Positions 59,334 through 64,000 of a stretch of DNA of 64,000 nucleotides are shown piece by piece. The DNA is taken from NCBI RefSeq assembly GCF_026151205.1, contig NC_087077.1, positions 6,534,483 through 6,598,482 on the forward strand. Direction: 5' to 3'. The notes beneath the pieces were generated by a model. The model had not been told where the DNA came from, made no database searches, and worked only from the letters and a program-made list of their open reading frames with translations. How positions within the stretch are numbered: the stretch's first letter is position 1; the number at the start of each line of letters is the position of its first letter. The stretch comes from Bolinopsis microptera. Taxonomy: Eukaryota; Ctenophora; Tentaculata; Lobata; Bolinopsidae. The position numbers and the translations under genes are program-made.

Positions 59334-61070
59334 ACCTGCAATTTCAAATTTTCCATTCCATATTTGCTAGACCCAACGTGTCCACCACGTGTAACCATGG
59401 TAACACCTCACGCAGGGGAAATTAGAAAAACCCCACACGTCTCCGCTATTTTGTGATTTCATATTGAAATTATGAACAAGGGGCGACTCTTTGTTTCATT
59501 CCACGTAGTGTTACTATAGACATAGTGACACGTAACATTACACGCAGTGAAATGGGATTAATGTGGGTCATAGAAGGAAAAGTAAACGCGATGTGTACTA
59601 CTGCACGGTGATGGTATTGAATTTGAAGCAAGTAGACGCGATGTGTACTGATGTATTGAAGCAAGTAGAGGCGATGTTTACTGATGGTATTGAAGCAATA
59701 TGTAAATATTTAACCACGAGACAGACCACTCTTCAAAAAGAGGTAAGGACTACGGAAACGGAACTGCAGTTATAAGGTAATAAGGCATGTAAAATAGTGA
59801 TTCGCCGGACCAGTAACCAGATCTGTACTAATAAAAGTCATGAAACAGTGTACTGCAGTGACCGTGTGACTATTTAGTTTCGTGCCAACTCGGCTGAGAT
59901 GCTACTTAGCTAGCTTATATCATTATCAGACCGCAGGTATGTGAGGAGATACTGCTAATAGTATTATGTATACACATCTTAATAAGCCTGCTTCATAAAC
60001 CCACTAAAACACCTGTTTCTACAATAGATCTGGATGAATATTAACTTATAACTTAAAATTCGTTAAACAAATGGTTGATTGAGGTGTAAGGAAAACCTGT
60101 TAACATTTATTTTAGCGACTAAATACCGAAACAATCGTAGAGTACAGTCGAGGGAAATAATAGAAGCAGTGTAAACAATTAACGCTATAAACGCGTGAAC
60201 ATGTGAACATGGGCTATTAAAGTATTAACAAATGACACGACTAAATAGTATCCATATTATTATTATGAACTAGTTAAGTGTAACGCGTACCGACTAGTAC
60301 TAGTATCATAACATATTAAAATAGGATCAACAGTGGAATAAGAGTTTTACTCTGAGTCTGTAGCCTCCGTGCTCGGACTTTTTCCATTGTAAACTATTTC
60401 CTCTACTGTCTACATTGTTAATTTATAATTACTTCATTAATTACTTAAGTAGCGAAGAAGGTCTGCAATTATAAAGTTAGGCGGGTTTACTAGAGTAGTT
60501 ACATAAAAAGCCATTAACATTTCCATTTAATAATAACAAGGAGATAACTAAGTAACTAAGCAAGATACCACTACTAATAATAATATACTGTAACATAATA
60601 ATATTACCCTGTATATTTAACAACGTTTACAGTTGAATAATATCGTCCGGGGAGTATTGGTACTTAACTGGCAACCTGCCAATATCATGGCAGTCAGCAT
60701 AAAACAATAAGGATAGGCGGCATCCATACTGCCTAAACATAAAGAAACAGACAAAAACAAGCAATGAATATGAAAACAGTTGAAAGCAACAAAAGAGAAA
60801 TATTCAGTTTGTATATTCAACCATCTGGTACTGGTAGTAGAGATAATTGGAGTTTTCATCGGAAATTTCCCTAACAATTCAGTTTGGCAGAGTCATACCG
60901 TCCATATGCTCATATGCATGCTAATGTCATATTTAACAATATGTAGTCCAGTATTTGATCTTACGAAACTTGGTCTAATTTATTGACAGGTTGAAATCAA
61001 TGGAGGTGGAGAGATCGACAGGATTGCAATTAACAATTAACATTATATTTATATCTAATAAAATAATATC
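59334..61070. other. AT-rich DNA, no gene recognised
   Basis: Contains an imperfect 33-36-bp repeat (GAAGCAAGTAGACGCGATGT) at about 59580-59700 and an inverted repeat GTGTTACTAT/ATAGTGACAC at 59509-59532. Frame 60617-60877 lacks motifs. Confidence 0.55.
59580..59700. repeat. Three-copy repeat GAAGCAAGTAGACGCGATGT
   Basis: Imperfect copies about 33-60 bp apart, the last ending in GATGGTATTGAAGCAATATG. Confidence 0.75.
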
Positions 61071-61365
61071 TTATTATATATAAAGCAAGACGATATATCC
61101 GTACCATTTTACTGACACCACGGCATCAACTTTAACGTGACTTTCCGCAAAAACTATAAAAGATATAAATGATAAAACTGAAACTTTTCTGACTGGGTCA
61201 AATGCCATTAAATGACCTTCAAATCAGCATGAAAAAATAAAAAATTGGCCCAAAATTTGGACCCCCAGGCCCAAGTGGTGTCAAAAACGCCAATTTAATA
61301 GGTAATAATAATTTGTGTCTATAGAGTCTTGACACCACTTTAGGGTTAGACGGGTTCCTGCTAGT
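61071..61365 (+). mobile_element. Dispersed hairpin-ended repeat, copy 2
   Basis: Same family as 13638-13990. The terminal hairpin is perfect here: AAGTGGTGTCAA (61273-61284) with TTGACACCACTT (61329-61340). The end reads TTAGACGGGTTCCTGCTAGT. Non-coding. Confidence 0.68.
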
Positions 61366-61730
61366 ATTACATTTACTAAACTACTCACTACACGGTGCAT
61401 GTTGCAAGTGAGAACCCCTCTGAGGCGGGGACGTCTCATAGACATAACAATGTGGTGTGAGTATTATATTATATTCTTATAGGAGCTTATACAGGACTAG
61501 GATGTAGAAGCTCGCTGCATGCAAGTTAAACAAATCTTTAAATAAAATACCACTACATAAAATTATTGTAAGGGAGAGAGTTGTGGAGTAAAGTTGTGGA
61601 ATGTGGAGTAAATACAAGATAAGAGGGCTGTTTTACAAAACACATTCTACGTTGTTAATGTAAAATAACCGTTTTACGCAAGTGCCGGGTGCCTCTACTA
61701 ATACTCTACATAAGCTACACTGTAACAATA
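61366..61730. other. AT-rich DNA, no gene recognised
   Basis: Nothing supported. Confidence 0.55.
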
Positions 61731-62313
61731 ATGTGGAGTAGCTGCACTGTTGCGGAGTAACTGCACTGTTGGGGAGTAGCTGCACAGTTGTGGAGTAGCT
61801 GCACTGTTGCGGAGTAGCTGCACTGTTGCGGAGTTACTGCACTGTTGCGGAGTAGCTGCACTGTTGCGGAGTAGCTGCACTGTTGCGGAGTAGCTGCACT
61901 GTTGCGGAGTAGCTGCACTGTTGCAGAGTAGCTGCACTGTTGCAGAGTAGCTGCACTGTTGCGGAGTAGCTGCACTGTTGCAGAGTAGCTGCACTGTTGC
62001 GGAGTAGCTGCACTGTTGCAGAGTAGCTGCACTGTTGCGGAGTAGCTGCACTGTTGCGGAGTAGCTGCACTGTTGCGGAGTAGCTGCACTGTTGCGGAGT
62101 AGCTGCACTGTTGCGGAGTAGCTGCACTGTTGCGGAGTAGCTGCACTGTTGCGGAGTAGCTGCACTGTTGCGGAGTAGCTGCACTATTGCGGAGTAGCTA
62201 CACTGTTGCGGAGTAGCTGCACTGTTGCGGAGTAACTGCACTGTTGCTGCACTGTTGCGGAGTAGCTGCACTGTTGCGGAGTAGCTACACTGTTGCGGAG
62301 TAGTTACACTGTG
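61731..62313. repeat. 19-bp satellite, about 30 copies
   Basis: Unit GTTGCGGAGTAGCTGCACT with GCAGAG and GGGGAG variants. Because 19 is not a multiple of three, all minus-strand frames stay open as the same 19-residue S-A-A-T-P-Q-Q-C pattern. Confidence 0.96.
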
Positions 62314-62625
62314 AGGAGGTTCTGAATTCATAATACATGGTGAGCAGGTGGTGGCCCGTGGCATTTTTTAAAAGATAAACTGTTTTTCCTTGGTTTTTTA
62401 TCAACTGTTTGCGTAACTATTACTAAATAAGCTTGGTATGCAGGGGCGGATTTTTACCGTCTCCAATACATATATGTACAGAAACTCAAAAGCAGCGCTA
62501 AAAATGATTAAAAAACTGATCTCAGCTTTTTCTTGACGTAAGTAGTGTATGAGGGATTTTTGGAGCTGTATTTAAGCAAAAATTGGGGCACATTTTTTAA
62601 AAACCGCATGTAATTATGCAATCAC
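62314..62625. other. Short intergenic stretch
   Basis: GCAGGGGCGGATTTTTACCG near 62440 resembles a hAT-type terminal repeat, with no partner found. Confidence 0.4.
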
Positions 62626-62700
62626 CCAGGTGGTGCAGTTGGTTAATCTGCCGGATTTTATGCCAGGGGTTGCAAGTTCAAATCCCAGTCGGAGTCGTTC
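62626..62700 (+). repeat. tRNA-derived SINE head
   Basis: Pol III promoter boxes are present: A box TGGTGCAGTTGG at 62631-62642 and B box AGTTCAAATCC at 62675-62685, spaced as in a tRNA. The anticodon stem does not pair well and no clean acceptor stem forms, so a functional tRNA is unlikely; a SINE head or tRNA pseudogene fits better. Confidence 0.55.
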
Positions 62701-63148
62701 TCCAATGTGATTATATTATTATGACGTTAAATATTTAACCTAGTTTAACCCACCAATCAATTTTATTTAACCCTACGTTATGTGATACAGATGTATCAAC
62801 TAAACACATTCATTACACAGCAGAAGTCGTTAAATGTATTATAGTGTACACATTCACGTAACAACGATATTGTTGATGTGGTCACGTAATTAGAGAGCAC
62901 TTTTATGACGTGGTTAATATCAAGATTGTATTATCAATATATAGTCCCAGTACATAAGTTACGGTAACAGCTGTGTTAGTGCTTGTCAGTTACTGACTTC
63001 AGACTTAACGAACCAAATAAAACTACAGGTTAATTGTTAAAATGTGATTTTTTAAGAAATTCAAATACATGAGTATTTATATGTAAAACATATTACGAGA
63101 AATTCTTTTAAATTACGAATATAAATACGTATGGAATCAAAACGCTTC
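62701..63148. other. AT-rich DNA, no gene recognised
   Basis: May include the body of the SINE. No coding signal. Confidence 0.5.
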
Positions 63149-63697
63149 TTACATCTTGTAAACAGCAAATCGAACACAAATTATTCTTGCTACGTTCCAG
63201 TTTGTTGATGGCCTGTTTGTTCTCGCATACTGAAAGGCGTCTTCTTTTTCGATGTCAGTTCTAAATTGCTCATAATCTGAAGCATTTTCCAACAGCTTTG
63301 GTGTCAGAAATAACATCGTATTGTTTGATGGGTGGAAAAACTTGAGTTCGTCAGTGGACCGATTTTTCAGAATGAAACCAAAAGCGACATTTATTTTAAT
63401 TTTACGATTGTAGTTTGAAATTACCCGTTATGCTTTAGACTTAATTTCGCTATCTTCGTTTTCAAAAAGAGGGAAATGAAACGTATCACGTATCCGACCA
63501 TGTTTGAGACTTTCTCTAATTGTTCTCCAGTTTTGTTGATAAACTGGGCGGTACAACTCTGGCAAGGTTTGTAGAATTGCTGCATCCATAACGAGTTTAA
63601 TGGAAATTAATGATTTAACGGCCACAAGTTCAGGTCCTTTTATAGCCTGAAAATGATGCACATATTTTTTTTTGTCAATAATTATAGTGGCGTTCAT
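63149..63697 (-). pseudogene. Unrecognised ORF of 183 codons with one in-frame stop
   Basis: From ATG 63697 (good context, ACCATGAAC, with an in-frame TAG upstream) 89 codons run to TAA at 63430-63428. The same frame then continues for 92 codons to 63149. The second part is clearly protein-like: VAFGFILKNRSTDELKFFHP, FLTPKLLENASDYEQF, ARTNRPSTNWNVARI. The frame's last bases AAGAT/GTAAGAAG form a strong splice donor, so more exons may follow. I do not recognise the family. The TAA makes it a broken gene, a readthrough case or a sequence error. Confidence 0.55.
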
Positions 63698-63898
63698 GGT
63701 ATCGAGTTTGACTTTAAATGTCTATTATTAATAAGTAGAAGTAAATTGGAAACCTGTAGAAACTGATAAATTATGTTATAATAGGAAGTAAGTCAAGCTG
63801 CTTATTCCTTTCGAATTTGTAGATTAAAATCACGAATGATTGATTTTTAATTTTCAATGCACAAAATTAAAGACAAATTAACATGCCTGGTTTTTCGG

Positions 63899-63908
63899 CT
63901 ATATAAGG
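63899..63908 (+). promoter_or_regulatory. Possible TATA box for a rightward gene
   Basis: CTATATAAGG on the plus strand, 75-84 bp before the ATG at 63983, a plausible spacing for a TATA promoter with a ~50-nt leader. Placement between divergent frames supports it weakly. Confidence 0.4.
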
Positions 63909-63982
63909 AGGAGATCCATCAAAAATTTAATCATTTCCAGAATTGTATCCACTCATATAATTCTGTAGTGCTACAAACAAAA

Positions 63983-64000
63983 ATGAGAAAATCATATCAA
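63983..64000 (+). CDS. Possible start of a gene cut by the right edge
   Basis: ATG in good context (A at -3, AAAAATGAG) follows the TATA-like site and opens a frame M-R-K-S-Y-Q that leaves the window. Too short to identify; listed because of its position divergent from the broken ORF at 63149-63697. Confidence 0.3.

Noticed and set aside
61698-62364. S-A-A-T-P-Q-Q-C repetitive proteins
   Set aside because: Artefact of a 19-bp unit; all three minus frames give the same pattern.

Overview
The window looks like AT-rich, repeat-dominated DNA from an invertebrate animal nucleus. The evidence is a seven-exon gene with GT-AG introns coding for a class A G-protein-coupled receptor, an APE-type non-LTR retrotransposon whose ORF1 carries an esterase-like domain, mariner- and Harbinger-like MITEs and a tRNA-derived SINE head. 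A basal or marine invertebrate such as a cnidarian would fit, but nothing seen fixes the species. There are no bacterial operons, CRISPR arrays or rRNA genes.

Layout. 0-0.8 kb: 27-bp minisatellite running off the left edge. 1.7-5.4 kb: the receptor gene on the minus strand, the only complete host gene recognised, with introns 1 and 6 filled by tandem arrays. 7.5-10.0 kb: 40-bp array. 11.3-14.3 kb: mariner-like MITE, LINE 3' remnant and a dispersed hairpin repeat. 16.3-19.4 kb: 36-bp array. 20.8-25.8 kb: a perfect hairpin, 61-bp and 12-bp arrays, a MITE. 28.0-36.3 kb: 8.4-kb satellite of about 31-bp units with multi-kilobase higher-order structure. 38.6-40.1 kb: decayed LINE ORF1. 40.3-44.3 kb: nested composite palindrome. 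44.8-45.2 kb: second MITE copy. 46.4-59.3 kb: 48-bp array interrupted at 47.35-52.86 kb by a LINE fragment with intact ORF1 and ORF2 frames. 61.1-62.7 kb: second copy of the dispersed hairpin repeat, a 19-bp array and a SINE head. 63.1-64.0 kb: a broken ORF on the minus strand and, divergent from it, a possible TATA box and start codon at the right edge.

Roughly 40 percent of the window is tandem repeat, in at least eleven arrays of mostly unrelated units (8, 9, 12, 19, 27, 31, 36, 40, 48, 51 and 61 bp). Many very long open frames in these arrays are artefacts of repetition. The most unusual points are: a tandem array that grew out of an intron/exon junction of the receptor and carries twelve copies of the splice acceptor; a coding-intact LINE fragment lacking both ends inside a minisatellite with an 8-bp flanking duplication; higher-order duplication of a 31-bp satellite whose core resembles a hAT terminal repeat; and a 4-kb composite of nested inverted repeats. 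Genes here do not form a pathway; the region is best read as one receptor locus beside repeat-expanded intergenic DNA.
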